Assembly: GCF_022669015.1 (NCBI RefSeq)
Contig: NZ_JAKKSL010000002.1
Span: 434,001 to 498,000 of the forward strand
DNA from: Colwellia maritima
GTDB lineage: Bacteria; Pseudomonadota; Gammaproteobacteria; Enterobacterales; Alteromonadaceae
Reading direction: 5' to 3'
DNA length: 64,000 nucleotides
Shown: positions 35,317 to 45,654 of the stretch, piece by piece
Numbering within the stretch: the first letter of the stretch is position 1
How the letters are laid out: each line of letters starts with the position of its first letter
Made by a program: the position numbers and the translations under genes
Notes under the pieces: generated by a model
The model's input: the letters and a program-made list of their open reading frames with translations, nothing else
What the model was told of the DNA's origin: nothing
Database searches by the model: none

Positions 35317-36408
35317 TTAAACGTTAAAACGGAAATGAATCACGTCACCATCTTTGACTAAATAATCCTTACCTTCTAATCGCCACTTTCCGGCTTCTTT
35401 TGCGCCAGACTCGCCATTAAATTCAATAAAATGTTCAAATGCTATAACTTCTGCTCGGATAAAACCTTTCTCAAAATCAGTATGTATAACCCCCGCAGCT
35501 TGAGGAGCCGTGGCATTTTGTTTAACTGTCCAGGCGCGTACTTCTTTAACACCGGCGGTAAAATACGTTTGCAGGTGCAGTAAACCATAGCCAGAATTGA
35601 TAACACGGTTTAATCCAGGCTCTTCTAAGCCCATCTCTGCCATAAATTCAATTCTGTCTTCATCATCCATTTCAGATAATTCGCCTTCAATTTCAGCACA
35701 TACAGCAACGACTACAGCACCTTCTTTTTCAGCAATAGCATTAACTATGTCAAGGTATGGATTATTTTCGAAGCCATCATCATTAACGTTGGCAATGTAC
35801 ATTGTTGGCTTAATAGTTAAGAAATTTAAATAAGCAACAGCGGCTTTTTCTTCTTTAGTTAAATCTAAAGAACGAACCATATTGCCTTCTTCCACATGCT
35901 TCAATATTTTCTCTAAAACGGGCACTTCAAATTTGGCATCTTTATCGCCGCCTTTTGCGCGTTTACTTTGACGGTGAATAGCTCTTTCGGCGGTATCCAT
36001 ATCCGCTAACGCTAATTCAGTATTGATAACATCGATATCATCTGCAGGATCAATTTTATTAGCAACGTGTATGATATTATCATTTTCGAAACAACGTACC
36101 ACATGACCTATTGCGTCTGTTTCTCTAATATTGGCAAGAAATTTATTTCCTAAACCTTCACCCTTTGACGCACCTGCTACTAAACCCGCAATATCAACAA
36201 ACTCCATTGTGGTAGGAAGTACACGTTCAGGTTTTACAATAGCGCTAAGTTGATCAAGACGAGGGTCAGGTACCGGCACAACACCGGTATTGGGTTCAAT
36301 AGTACAAAAAGGGAAGTTAGCAGCTTCAATACCTGCTTTAGTTAGTGCGTTAAATAAAGTTGATTTTCCAACGTTGGGTAAACCAACGATGCCACATTTA
36401 AATCCCAT
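35317..36408 (-). CDS. ychF: Redox-regulated ATPase/GTPase YchF
   Basis: This 363-residue OBG-family P-loop protein opens [20 protein letters not shown], with G1 at 8-16. It has [19 protein letters not shown] as G3 and IANVNDD in the NKxD position, and a C-terminal TGS-like domain ends in [12 protein letters not shown]. YchF hydrolyses ATP and binds ribosomes. ATG 36408 is chosen over an upstream in-frame ATG because all relatives begin [11 protein letters not shown]. It follows pth on the same strand, as in E. coli. Confidence 0.95.
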   Translation of the reverse strand: MGFKCGIVGLPNVGKSTLFNALTKAGIEAANFPFCTIEPNTGVVPVPDPRLDQLSAIVKPERVLPTTMEFVDIAGLVAGASKGEGLGNKFLANIRETDAIGHVVRCFENDNIIHVANKIDPADDIDVINTELALADMDTAERAIHRQSKRAKGGDKDAKFEVPVLEKILKHVEEGNMVRSLDLTKEEKAAVAYLNFLTIKPTMYIANVNDDGFENNPYLDIVNAIAEKEGAVVVAVCAEIEGELSEMDDEDRIEFMAEMGLEEPGLNRVINSGYGLLHLQTYFTAGVKEVRAWTVKQNATAPQAAGVIHTDFEKGFIRAEVIAFEHFIEFNGESGAKEAGKWRLEGKDYLVKDGDVIHFRFNV

Positions 36409-36486
36409 AATTATTACCTGTCTTTTATTTAAATTTAATTTCAATGATAATCATCAGTTAAAAACGATTATCAAATAAATTCTATG

Positions 36487-37072
36487 TTACATGCCTTTAT
36501 AAGCGTGTAAGCGTTGTTGCGCTTTAACTAAGCCTTGAGTTTGCCATATTTCAAAACATCGACTTGCTTCATCAATAGCGCTTTCAATTAGTGTTTGTTC
36601 ATTGCTTGGTGCTTTGCCTAATACATGACCCGTTACTTTATCCCGATGTCCTGGATGACCTATACCAATGCGTAAACGATAAAATTCTTTATTATTTGCC
36701 ATGCGAGCAATAATATCTTTTAAGCCATTATGACCACCATGACCACCACCTTGTTTTATTTTAATAGTACCAGGGGGGATGTCTAATTCGTCATGAGCAA
36801 TGAGGATGTTATCTACAGAAATGCGGAAAAAATTAGCTAAAGGAGCAACTGCTTGACCACTTCTATTCATGAATGTGGTGGGAATTAATAAGTGAACGAG
36901 TTCACCACCAATTTCACCTTTACCATAAAGCCCAAGATATATTTTTTTCAGGACGGAGAGATATATTATTGCGCTGTGCTAGTTCTTCAACAAACCAAGC
37001 ACCTGCATTGTGGCGTGTTTTTGCATATTCGGGGCCAGGATTTCCTAGCCCCGCAATCAACTTGATAGTCAT
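36487..37072 (-). CDS. pth: Peptidyl-tRNA hydrolase (frame broken near 36943)
   Basis: This hydrolase of about 194 residues opens [20 protein letters not shown], with catalytic HNAGAWFV (His in RHNAG). Then come [19 protein letters not shown] and GHNGLKDI. It frees tRNA from stalled peptidyl-tRNA and is essential. The reading frame is lost in an A/TA run at 36940-36949, after L-R-P-E. Putting ACCAGC there restores P-E-T-S-Y-L-G-L-Y-G-K at the normal length, although the run itself could also be miscounted. Followed by ychF. Confidence 0.92.
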
Positions 37073-37119
37073 ATTAACTATTCATCTTTAAGTTAAATAG
37101 CTAACTGAATAAAGTTTGA

Positions 37120-37746
37120 TTATTCAGTAGCTGCTTCTTCAGTAGCGGCTTCTTCTTCATCGTCATCACCTTTGCCTTTAGCGGCATTAGCAGTAACAAC
37201 AGCTTGATCGTGAGCTTCGCCTTTCGCTAATTCATCAGATGTTACGCCTTTTGGCAATTTAATGTCTGATAAATGTAGTGTTTGACCAACTTCTAAATCA
37301 GCTAGGTCAACTTCAATAAACTCAGGCAAATCTTTTGGTAAACAAGAGATCGCAATTTCTGTCACATGATGAGCTACAGATGCGCCAAGTTTAATAACGT
37401 TTTCTTCGTTAATGAAATGAATAGGCGCGTTAGTTGAGATAGCATGTTTTGCATCAATGCGAATGAAATCAAGATGCATAATAATGTTTTTGAACGGATG
37501 ACGTTGCATGTCTTTAATTAGACACTCAACTGGTTTTCCGTCAATTTTCAATGTTAACACGTGTGAATAGAATGCTTCTTCTTGTTGAGCACGAAGAACA
37601 TTTTTGTGCTCTAAAGTTAAAGAAATAGATTCTTTTCCTTCACCGTAAAGGATAGCAGGAACTTTATTCGCGTGACGTAGGCGGCGGCTCGCACCTTTCC
37701 CTAAATCTGTACGTACTTCTGCATCCAAAGTAAATAAATCAATCAT
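37120..37746 (-). CDS. rplY: 50S ribosomal protein L25/general stress protein Ctc
   Basis: This 208-residue long-form L25 has an N-terminal 5S-rRNA-binding domain ([20 protein letters not shown], with ILYGEGKE). A C-terminal TL5/Ctc beta domain ([20 protein letters not shown]) follows, then a run of acidic residues and alanines at the end. It binds 5S rRNA in the 50S subunit. It is upstream of pth on the same strand, the usual order in many proteobacteria. Confidence 0.93.
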   Translation of the reverse strand: MIDLFTLDAEVRTDLGKGASRRLRHANKVPAILYGEGKESISLTLEHKNVLRAQQEEAFYSHVLTLKIDGKPVECLIKDMQRHPFKNIIMHLDFIRIDAKHAISTNAPIHFINEENVIKLGASVAHHVTEIAISCLPKDLPEFIEVDLADLEVGQTLHLSDIKLPKGVTSDELAKGEAHDQAVVTANAAKGKGDDDEEEAATEEAATE

Positions 37747-37946
37747 GATATATACTCTTATATTGTATAAAAAATTAAGTCTTGTTTTTTGCGACCAAAA
37801 ACAAGGATGTTTGCTTTTTTATGAATCCCGCTATCAATAAATGAAAACTAGTTTGATAAAAAAGGCGCGGCATGATAACACTAGCGCCTTGTTAAAGCTA
37901 TTGATAATCACGTTGAAATGATAAAAAAGTGAATTAAAACCAATAA

Positions 37947-37977
37947 AAAAGCAGATAATAAAATAATATCTGCTTTT
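37947..37977 (-). terminator. Terminator after prs
   Basis: AAAAGCAGATA (37947-37957) pairs with TATCTGCTTTT (37967-37977) across an AT loop. On the minus strand, T-rich sequence follows. Confidence 0.8.
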
Positions 37978-38032
37978 AAGGTAAACTGTTATGCACTAAG
38001 GGTTAAAGTTCAGGTATTGTTATGAACTTCAA

Positions 38033-38980
38033 CTAGTGATCAAACATTGCTGAAATAGATTCTTCATTACAGACACGACGTATTGCTTCACTTAACATGC
38101 CGCTTAATGTTAATTGACGAACCATTTTAAGTTCTTGAATTTCTTTAGACAATGGAATTGAATCTGTTACTACTACTTCATCAATGACTGAATTTTTAAG
38201 ATTTTCAACAGCGTTTCCTGATAAAACAGGGTGAGTAGCGTAGGCAATAACACGTTTTGCACCATGTGCTTTTAAAGCTTCAGCCGCTTTTGCTAAAGTG
38301 CCACCAGTGTCAATCATATCATCAACAATAATACAGTCTCGGCCTTTAACATCACCAATAATATGCATAACTTGGGCTACGTTGGCTTTTGGTCGACGTT
38401 TATCGATAATTGCAAGGTCTGCATCGTCTAATAATTTTGCTACCGCACGGGCACGAACAACACCACCAATATCTGGGGAAACCACAACGGGGTTATCCAA
38501 GTCAAGGTTTTTCATGTCTTCTAATAAAATAGGCGTACCAAAGGCATTATCAACAGGTACGTCGAAAAATCCTTGAATTTGCTCTGCATGTAAATCAACG
38601 GTTAGTACTCGGTCAACACCGACACTTGATAGGAAATCAGCAACTACCTTGGCGGTAATCGGTACACGAGCACTACGTACTCGCCTGTCTTGACGTGCAT
38701 AACCAAAATAAGGAATTACAGCGGTAATTCTCCCAAGAGATGCACGACGAAACGCGTCGATCATCACAATGAGTTCCATTAGGTTATCGTTAGTTGGTGC
38801 ACAAGTCGATTGAATAATAAAAACATCGCTACCGCGAACATTTTCATTAATTTCAAAGCTTATTTCACCATCGCTAAAACTGCCAATTTTGGCATCGCCT
38901 AACGTAATATATAGGCGATTTGCAATTTGTTTGGCCAGTTCAGGGGTGGCATTACCCGCAAAGATCTTCATGTCAGGCAC
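38033..38980 (-). CDS. prs: Ribose-phosphate pyrophosphokinase
   Basis: This 315-residue PRPP synthase reads [20 protein letters not shown] and [20 protein letters not shown]. The catalytic loop is [17 protein letters not shown] and the PRPP-binding motif is [11 protein letters not shown]. It makes PRPP from ribose-5-phosphate and ATP. The start is the GTG at 38980 (GTG-CCT-GAC-ATG) behind AGGAA, matching the E. coli MPDMK start; a farther ATG at 39007 is also in frame. It is the last gene of a lolB-ispE-prs operon. Confidence 0.95.
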   Translation of the reverse strand: MPDMKIFAGNATPELAKQIANRLYITLGDAKIGSFSDGEISFEINENVRGSDVFIIQSTCAPTNDNLMELIVMIDAFRRASLGRITAVIPYFGYARQDRRVRSARVPITAKVVADFLSSVGVDRVLTVDLHAEQIQGFFDVPVDNAFGTPILLEDMKNLDLDNPVVVSPDIGGVVRARAVAKLLDDADLAIIDKRRPKANVAQVMHIIGDVKGRDCIIVDDMIDTGGTLAKAAEALKAHGAKRVIAYATHPVLSGNAVENLKNSVIDEVVVTDSIPLSKEIQELKMVRQLTLSGMLSEAIRRVCNEESISAMFDH

Positions 38981-39042
38981 AGTCAGTTCCTCAGAAACTT
39001 TTGACATTAATAGTAGTAGCTAAATTTAATACAACAGAGTAT

Positions 39043-39987
39043 TTAGTTTAGCCAATTATTTGATTCGTTTTGTCTATTTTCGATAATCTTTACAACAGAG
39101 ATAAGCGGTGATTTATTTTGCCCTTGCGCAACAAAAGAGTAGATTCCGTTAGGAAGTTTTTTTTGTAGTTCAATAGCTTCTTTTTCACTAGAAAAACGTG
39201 AAAACACACATGCACCTGTACCTGTCATTCTAGACGGTGCGTATTCTACCAACCAAGCGAGTAGGTTGGCAACCTCATCGTAATGTTTAATTACCATGGT
39301 TTGACAATCATTGTGGTATTTATGGTTGTCGAATAAGTATTCGTCACGGTAATATTGATTAAAATTGTCACTAGTTAGTTGGGGAGTATCTCTAGGTAAA
39401 TCGGGTGAAGAAAAAACACTGGCAGTGGCAATGCTAATTTGAGGTTTACTTACTAAATACCAATACTCTTTAGGGGTTGCGGGGGTTAATTGTTCACCCA
39501 CACCTTGAGCAAATGCTGAAAATCCATGGATAAAAATGGGAACGTCAGCACCTAAGCTTAAACCTAATTCAGCTAATTTTTCAGTTGAAAAATCGCTTTG
39601 CCACAGTAAATTTAACGCGACGAGTATTGTAGCGGCATTTGACGAACCGCCACCTAAACCACCGCCCATGGGTAATATTTTATTGACACGTATTTGTGCC
39701 CCCATTACTACGAGAGGATTAGTATTAATTAAACAGATTTTTTCCTGAAGTAAACGAGCGGCTTTGACAATTAAGTTATCATCGTTTTTTACACCTTCAA
39801 TAGGTGTTAATAAGGTGATCTCCGTGCCCTCAGTAACGGATATTTCTATGTTGTCACTGTAATTTAAAAATTGAAACAATGTTTCTAATTCATGATAGCC
39901 ATCTTTTCGTTGTCCCACGACATGTAAAAATAAGTTAAGTTTAGCGGGGGACGGAAATTGAAATGTTTTGCCAGTGTATTTGTTCAT
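39043..39987 (-). CDS. ispE: 4-diphosphocytidyl-2-C-methyl-D-erythritol kinase
   Basis: This 314-residue GHMP kinase of the MEP isoprenoid pathway has SPAKLNLFLHVVGQRKDGYH near the start. The ATP loop is MGGGLGGGSSNAATIL and MTGTGACVFSRF lies in the third motif. It is slightly longer than E. coli IspE (283). It lies between lolB and prs on the same strand. Confidence 0.94.
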   Translation of the reverse strand: MNKYTGKTFQFPSPAKLNLFLHVVGQRKDGYHELETLFQFLNYSDNIEISVTEGTEITLLTPIEGVKNDDNLIVKAARLLQEKICLINTNPLVVMGAQIRVNKILPMGGGLGGGSSNAATILVALNLLWQSDFSTEKLAELGLSLGADVPIFIHGFSAFAQGVGEQLTPATPKEYWYLVSKPQISIATASVFSSPDLPRDTPQLTSDNFNQYYRDEYLFDNHKYHNDCQTMVIKHYDEVANLLAWLVEYAPSRMTGTGACVFSRFSSEKEAIELQKKLPNGIYSFVAQGQNKSPLISVVKIIENRQNESNNWLN

Positions 39988-40033
39988 GTTATTTGCTTTA
40001 ACTTAGGTAATAGAAAATCGTTAATCATTAGGG

Positions 40034-40690
40034 TTACTCATTAAATGACCAGTTTTTGATTGAAATTTTAATGAGTAGCTCATCCTTTTCAATTGTTAAT
40101 TGAGTTGCCATGTTGATTTGATTAAAAGGGCGATAATTCTGGTAGTTAATTTTCCAACTTGAATTGTTATATTCACTAGACATACTTATTGGTAACTGTG
40201 TTTTTTCATTTATTTCAACTTTATCATCTTGGTTAAATGGTATGCCTTTCACCCAAAAAATTAAGGCTTCAGTGGGTAGAGTAAGTTCAGTGAGTGAATA
40301 AATTAATTCAGATAAGTTTGTTCCTCGATATTCTTTACCGTCTATTTTAATTAAATGTTGTTCTTTATTAGAAATCAAATTAAGCACATTAATCCCTAAA
40401 TAACTGGTTAGGTTTAGTTCCTGAGTTCGACTTTTTTCGTTAACTTCCCAACTAATTGCTGCGCTTTCTCGTTTGTTTTTTGTTTTGATTTGTTGAATAA
40501 AGGCAATTTTACCTTGTATGCGCCAGTTTTGTTTGTTTTTTAATTGTTGGATTCTTTGTTCTGAAGTAACAAGTTGTAAGGGATTTTCAGGTGTTGTGTT
40601 TGGTTTGTTAGCACAGCCAGATAATATTATGGTCATGATGAGCATCAAAGGAAATAATAAAGCGTATAATGATGAATTTGAGGTTGTCAT
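40034..40690 (-). CDS. lolB: Outer-membrane lipoprotein insertion protein LolB
   Basis: This lipoprotein has about 218 residues, with lipobox LSGC at about 24-27. NWRIQGKIAFIQ opens the LolB fold, and YLGINVLNL and LPTEALIFWVKGIP are family-typical. LolB accepts lipoproteins from LolA and inserts them into the outer membrane. I choose ATG 40690 (MTTSNSSLYALLF), since it puts the lipobox at the right depth; an ATG at 40729 is also open. Divergent from hemA, as in E. coli. Confidence 0.9.
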   Translation of the reverse strand: MTTSNSSLYALLFPLMLIMTIILSGCANKPNTTPENPLQLVTSEQRIQQLKNKQNWRIQGKIAFIQQIKTKNKRESAAISWEVNEKSRTQELNLTSYLGINVLNLISNKEQHLIKIDGKEYRGTNLSELIYSLTELTLPTEALIFWVKGIPFNQDDKVEINEKTQLPISMSSEYNNSSWKINYQNYRPFNQINMATQLTIEKDELLIKISIKNWSFNE

Positions 40691-40911
40691 TTGTTCTAGT
40701 ACCATTGAATGAAGCGAGTATTGGAACACAGCAAATTAGGCAATTCAACTGGTTAAGTTTTTTTACTCATTGGTAATGTCTTTAAATTATGTAATATATT
40801 TTGTAAAATACATATTCATTACCGTGATTTTTGTCACAGATCATATTTTATAATCGGTGTTTGCAGTATACTTACACTGTTAATAAGTAAAATATCAATA
40901 GGTTTATTACA

Positions 40912-42180
40912 TTGTCCATAGTTGCTGTTGGAATTAATCATAAAACTGCACCTGTCGCGGTAAGAGAAAAAATTTCTTTTAACCCTGATAGGCTTTCTGT
41001 TGCCCTTAAAGAAATGCTACTGGCTGTACAATGCCGTGAAGTTGCCATTTTATCTACTTGCAATAGAACTGAACTTTATATTGTTCAAGACGGGGACTTT
41101 AAACTGACCCAAGAACGTTTGGTGCAGTGGTTAGAAAGCTATCACAATGTACCTGCTTCGGTTATTTTACCAAGCCTTTATTGGCACCAAGATCAACAAG
41201 CCGTTAATCATATGATGCGGGTTGCTTGCGGTCTTGATTCGTTAGTGTTGGGTGAACCCCAGATCCTGGGTCAAATGAAACAAGCTTATAACCAAGCAAA
41301 AGCAGCGGGTTCTATGGCTTTAGTGATGGACAGGCTTTTTCAGCGTACTTTTGGGGTTGCCAAACAAGTACGTACTGAAACTGAAATTGGCACCAGTGCC
41401 GTTTCGGTTGCTTTTGCCGGCGTTAATTTAGCTAAACATATTTTTGCCGACCTTAATAAAACCAAAGTTTTACTTGTGGGGGCAGGTGAAACAATAGAGC
41501 TTGTCGCTAAACATTTATATGAAAATAATGTGGGTAAAATCACAGTGGCTAATCGCACCATTGAGCGTGCTGAAAAAATGGCCAAGCAAATTGGTGCAGA
41601 AGTTATCACATTAGCACAAATTCCTGAGCATATGAGCCAAGCTGATATTGTTATTAGCTCAACGGGTTCTACTCTACCTATTATTGGTAAAGGCATGGTT
41701 GAGCAAGCATTGACTAAGCGTCGTCATAAACCTATTTTTATGGTTGATTTAGCTGTACCTAGAGATATAGAAGAGCAAGTAGGGGATTTAGAAGATGTCT
41801 TTTTATATACGGTCGATGACCTACAAAGTATTATTGCAAAAAATCTTGAAAACCGCCGAAAAGCCGCAGTTGAAGCTGAAACTATTGTTAATAAACAATC
41901 AGGTAGTTTTATGTCGTGGTTGCGAGGTTTAAATACACAAGATACTGTTATTAATTTTAGAAAACAGTCTTTGCATGAACGAGATCAATTACTTGAAAAA
42001 GCATTAGTACAATTGAAAAATGGTAAAAATCCTGAAGCCGTTGTTGGTGAGTTAGCGACTAAATTAGCAAATAAGTTTATGCATGCGCCAACGAGTGCCT
42101 TGCAATCAGCAGCGCAAGGTGGTGAATTAGATAAGTTAATTTATCTACGTGATGTTTTTAATATCGACGATCCAAATTAA
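40912..42180 (+). CDS. hemA: Glutamyl-tRNA reductase
   Basis: This 422-residue GluTR starts at TTG 40912 (S-I-V-A-V-G-I-N-H-K-T-A-P). The catalytic Cys lies in LSTCNRTELY near residue 50, GLDSLVLGEPQILGQMK near 110, and the NADPH loop is VLLVGAGET near 188. It makes glutamate-1-semialdehyde for haem and is the control point of the pathway. It heads a hemA-prfA-prmC-sirB2-sirB1 order shared with E. coli, with 177 bases before prfA. Confidence 0.96.
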   Translation: MSIVAVGINHKTAPVAVREKISFNPDRLSVALKEMLLAVQCREVAILSTCNRTELYIVQDGDFKLTQERLVQWLESYHNVPASVILPSLYWHQDQQAVNHMMRVACGLDSLVLGEPQILGQMKQAYNQAKAAGSMALVMDRLFQRTFGVAKQVRTETEIGTSAVSVAFAGVNLAKHIFADLNKTKVLLVGAGETIELVAKHLYENNVGKITVANRTIERAEKMAKQIGAEVITLAQIPEHMSQADIVISSTGSTLPIIGKGMVEQALTKRRHKPIFMVDLAVPRDIEEQVGDLEDVFLYTVDDLQSIIAKNLENRRKAAVEAETIVNKQSGSFMSWLRGLNTQDTVINFRKQSLHERDQLLEKALVQLKNGKNPEAVVGELATKLANKFMHAPTSALQSAAQGGELDKLIYLRDVFNIDDPN

Positions 42181-42357
42181 CTTGCAACAGTAATCAATAT
42201 AAGTAGTATACGAAGTTGTTTAAACATCTATGTAAATCTGCTATAAATTCAAATACCTTTGACCATAAACTAGCAGCTGTAGAAAAATAATGGCTGTGCT
42301 AGAATAACGTTAATTTAATTTCCCTAGTTTAATTACTCCTTTTAAAAAGATATTTTA

Positions 42358-43446
42358 ATGAAATCGTCCGTTTATCACAAACTTGAAGCTTTAGCTGAAC
42401 GCTTTGAAGAAGTTCAAGCCTTATTATCAGATCCTGACACTATTAGTGATCAAGACAAATTCCGTGCATTATCACAAGAATTCAAGCGTTTAGATGAAGT
42501 TACTTCTGTATTTCATAGATATCAAAGCGCCGAAGATGATTTTTCTACAGCAGAATTAATGCTTAAAGATGATGATCCTGATATGCGTGAAATGGCGCAA
42601 GAAGAATTTAAAGAGGCTAAAAAAGCGGTTGCTGATTTAGCGGATGAATTACAAATTTTACTGTTACCACGTGATCCAAATGACGATAACAATTGTTTTG
42701 TTGAAATTCGTGCCGGTGCAGGTGGTGATGAAGCTGCTATTTTTGCGGGAGATTTGTTTAGAATGTACAGCCGATATGCTGAAAAGCAAGGTTGGAAAGT
42801 TGAAGTGATGAACTCTAATGAAAGTGAACAGGGCGGCTATAAAGAATTAATTATAAAAATTAATGGTGAAGGGGTGTATGGGCAAATGAAATTTGAATCA
42901 GGTGGGCATCGTGTACAACGTGTACCTGAAACTGAATCTCAAGGCCGCGTACATACTTCTGCTTGTACTGTAGTTGTGATGCCTGAAATTCCAGAATCAC
43001 AAGCGATTGAAATCAATAAAGCTGATTTGAAAGTTGATACATTCCGCGCATCTGGCGCCGGTGGTCAACATGTTAACAAAACCGATTCGGCTATTCGTAT
43101 TACACATATTCCATCAGGGGTTGTGGTTGAATGTCAAGACCAACGCTCTCAACATAAAAACCGTGCCCAAGCTATGTCTGTATTGCAAGCCAGGTTACAA
43201 CAAGCTGAAGATGAAAAACGTCGTAGTGAAGAAGAGTCATCACGTCGCAATCTAGTGGCTAGTGGCGATCGTTCTGAACGCATCCGTACGTATAATTTCC
43301 CCCAGGGGCGCATGAGTGACCACCGTATTAATTTAACACTCTATCGTTTAAATGAAATAATGGAAGGAAATTTACAATTGATCATGGAGCCAATTATGCA
43401 AGAAAATCAAGCAGATTTATTGGCCGAACTTGCGGAACAGCATTAA
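42358..43446 (+). CDS. prfA: Peptide chain release factor 1
   Basis: This 362-residue RF1 has the GGQ motif in [20 protein letters not shown] near 233. The RF1-type [17 protein letters not shown] lies before it, and the UAA/UAG-recognition domain occupies the middle. It releases finished peptides at UAA and UAG. ATG 42358 follows an AT-rich leader. prmC begins immediately after its stop codon, so the methyltransferase and its substrate are co-made. Confidence 0.97.
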   Translation: MKSSVYHKLEALAERFEEVQALLSDPDTISDQDKFRALSQEFKRLDEVTSVFHRYQSAEDDFSTAELMLKDDDPDMREMAQEEFKEAKKAVADLADELQILLLPRDPNDDNNCFVEIRAGAGGDEAAIFAGDLFRMYSRYAEKQGWKVEVMNSNESEQGGYKELIIKINGEGVYGQMKFESGGHRVQRVPETESQGRVHTSACTVVVMPEIPESQAIEINKADLKVDTFRASGAGGQHVNKTDSAIRITHIPSGVVVECQDQRSQHKNRAQAMSVLQARLQQAEDEKRRSEEESSRRNLVASGDRSERIRTYNFPQGRMSDHRINLTLYRLNEIMEGNLQLIMEPIMQENQADLLAELAEQH

Positions 43447-44340
43447 TTGGTCAGCAAAACGTTAGATTTACAGATTCGAAGGCTTAGTTTAATTGGCGAT
43501 AACTCTATCGCCAATTTAATTACTCATGGTCAAAAATTGTTACAAATAGGGTCAGATAGCGCTAAACTTGATACTGAAATTCTATTAAGCTTTGTGCTTG
43601 ATAAAGATCGTAGTTTTTTACTCACTTGGCCTGAAAAAAAGCTTAACGATACGCAATTGCATGATTTTTTCCAGTTGTTAATTAGACGAATTCAGGGTGA
43701 ACCGATTGCCTATATTGTTGGTGTGAAAGAGTTTTGGTCATTGCCGTTATGGGTATCTAAAGCAACACTCATCCCTCGCCCAGATACAGAAACACTAGTT
43801 GAATCAGTATTGGAACATTATAGTGGTCGTAAAAATATTAATTGCCTAGATTTAGGTACGGGCACGGGTGCAATTGCATTAGCGTTAGCAAGTGAAAACC
43901 CAACGTGGAAAATTGATGCGGTAGATTTCAGTATGGACGCTGTTGAATTGGCGCAACGTAATGCAAAAAAATGTCAATTAGCGCACGTTAATATATTTCA
44001 GAGTGATTGGTTCTCTCAAATTGAGAATAACAAGCAGTACGATTTAATTGTGTCTAATCCGCCTTATATTGATGGTAACGATAAAAACTTAACAGAAGGT
44101 GATGTTCGATTTGAACCTGCATCAGCGTTAATTGCTACTGATAATGGTTTGGCAGACATCAAACATATTGCCAACATAGCCAGAAATTTTTTAACGGCTC
44201 ATGGACAATTGTTTTTTGAACATGGTTTTGAACAAGGTGATGATGTGCGTAGTATATTAGAAAATCTGGGGTTTCTAGCCCCTCAAACAAAGCAAGATTT
44301 AAATGGCCATGATCGGATTACTTGGGCAACTTTTTCTTAA
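43447..44340 (+). CDS. prmC: Release factor glutamine methyltransferase
   Basis: This 297-residue methyltransferase has LIPRPDTETLVE, the SAM loop LDLGTGTGAIALALAS near 140 and the catalytic NPPY in VSNPPYIDGND near 203. It methylates the GGQ glutamine of RF1 and RF2. The frame opens with TTG 43447 directly after the prfA stop, and no better start with a Shine-Dalgarno is seen in the first 20 codons. Confidence 0.93.
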   Translation: MVSKTLDLQIRRLSLIGDNSIANLITHGQKLLQIGSDSAKLDTEILLSFVLDKDRSFLLTWPEKKLNDTQLHDFFQLLIRRIQGEPIAYIVGVKEFWSLPLWVSKATLIPRPDTETLVESVLEHYSGRKNINCLDLGTGTGAIALALASENPTWKIDAVDFSMDAVELAQRNAKKCQLAHVNIFQSDWFSQIENNKQYDLIVSNPPYIDGNDKNLTEGDVRFEPASALIATDNGLADIKHIANIARNFLTAHGQLFFEHGFEQGDDVRSILENLGFLAPQTKQDLNGHDRITWATFS

Positions 44341-44373
44341 AAATTAAATTAATCATCTCAATAGGAGTAAGTT

Positions 44374-44745
44374 GTGTTTAAACACCTTCATATGACATTA
44401 GCCGTAATTAGTATCAGTTTGTTTACTTTACGTTTTATTTGGACTTTAGCACATTCTGCTAAATTACAAGCTAAATGGGTTAAAATTACCCCTCACATTG
44501 TTGACACCTTTTTGTTAGCTATCGGTGTGATAATGGCGGTACAATATGCTATTAATCCGCTAGAACAATTATGGTTAGGAGAAAAAATATTAGCCGTATT
44601 TGCGTATATTTTTACGGGTTACTACACGCTAAAACTTGCCAGAAATAAGACAATGCAAATTATTGGTTATCTAGGTGCAATGGGTTGGATAATGTTAATT
44701 GTTCGATTAGCCATGACGCGCGAACCACTTTTTTCTAATAAATAA
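44374..44745 (+). CDS. sirB2: SirB2 family membrane protein
   Basis: This 123-residue inner-membrane protein has four hydrophobic segments and the conserved LRFIWTLAHSAKLQAKWVK. PHIVDTFLLAIGVIM and GYLGAMGWIMLIV are also SirB2-typical. The biochemical role is unknown. It starts at GTG 44374 behind AGGAG. It sits between prmC and sirB1, as in E. coli (ychQ, ychA). Confidence 0.88.
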   Translation: MFKHLHMTLAVISISLFTLRFIWTLAHSAKLQAKWVKITPHIVDTFLLAIGVIMAVQYAINPLEQLWLGEKILAVFAYIFTGYYTLKLARNKTMQIIGYLGAMGWIMLIVRLAMTREPLFSNK

Positions 44746-44771
44746 TATAACGAGCCAATAATTTAACCTTT

Positions 44772-45593
44772 ATGAATACACTGTTGCTATCAGAACTCCA
44801 ATCAAAAGAAAAAGATTTATTACAAACACTCGTGCTACTTGAAGAGACTATTTTCAATCCTTCTTCAAGTGCTGTAGATAATAACGAATTATCATTTGAT
44901 GGTTTATCATTAATAATTGAACAGTGCCAAGCTGTAATAGCAGATATTGAATCGCCATTAGAGCAAGCTGAAGTATTAATGAACGAATTATATTATCAGC
45001 ATCTCTTTATTGATAATCATAAAACAAATTGGCCAATAAGTGCTTTTAAAGTCGCTTTAAGTTTAAGTCAACGTTTAATGTCGCCCATAGTGAAAGCCGT
45101 GGTAGTTTGTGAAATTATTAGTGCGTGTGGATTTAATGCTGATTTGGTTTTTGTACCTAACAAAGTAATGGTACGTTTATGTTGTGATGAGCAATATGCC
45201 ATTATTTTTGATGCGGTCACAGGGGAGTCATTAGACTGGTATGAGCTAGACAAACGTCTTGAAGATCTGGAAGGTGATCCTAGTCAGCACGATTTCCCTA
45301 GTATGAATAGACAAGCAGTGTTAGTTGAATACCTAAGTTTATTAAAAAGTACGTTGATTAGAGAACAAGCATTCGAGCAAGCATTATTATGTGTTGATGT
45401 ATTATTGTCATTAAATCCTGACGATCCAATGCAACGTCGTGATCGTGGTTTTTTGCTTCACCAGTTAGATTGCTTTAAAGTAGCGGTTGATGATTATCGT
45501 TATTTTGTTGAAAAATGCCCAAAAGATCCGGCAGCACAATTATTAAAAATTCAATTGGATAAAATAACATTGAATGATCCCACCTTTCATTAG
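44772..45593 (+). CDS. sirB1: SirB1 family protein (transglutaminase-like, TPR)
   Basis: This 273-residue soluble protein has an N-terminal SirB1 domain. YQHLFIDNHKTNWPISAFKV corresponds to the family's conserved region, and VFVPNKVMVRL follows. The C-terminal part, about 185-270, looks TPR-like (ALLCVDVLLSLNPDDPMQRR). The transglutaminase-like fold is divergent and no catalytic triad is obvious. Exact function is unknown. Precedes the DUF819 gene. Confidence 0.85.
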   Translation: MNTLLLSELQSKEKDLLQTLVLLEETIFNPSSSAVDNNELSFDGLSLIIEQCQAVIADIESPLEQAEVLMNELYYQHLFIDNHKTNWPISAFKVALSLSQRLMSPIVKAVVVCEIISACGFNADLVFVPNKVMVRLCCDEQYAIIFDAVTGESLDWYELDKRLEDLEGDPSQHDFPSMNRQAVLVEYLSLLKSTLIREQAFEQALLCVDVLLSLNPDDPMQRRDRGFLLHQLDCFKVAVDDYRYFVEKCPKDPAAQLLKIQLDKITLNDPTFH

Positions 45594-45654
45594 TCTCTTC
45601 GTAAGATTACGTATAGATAACGAAGAAGAGTAATCATAAATAATAGGAAATTAA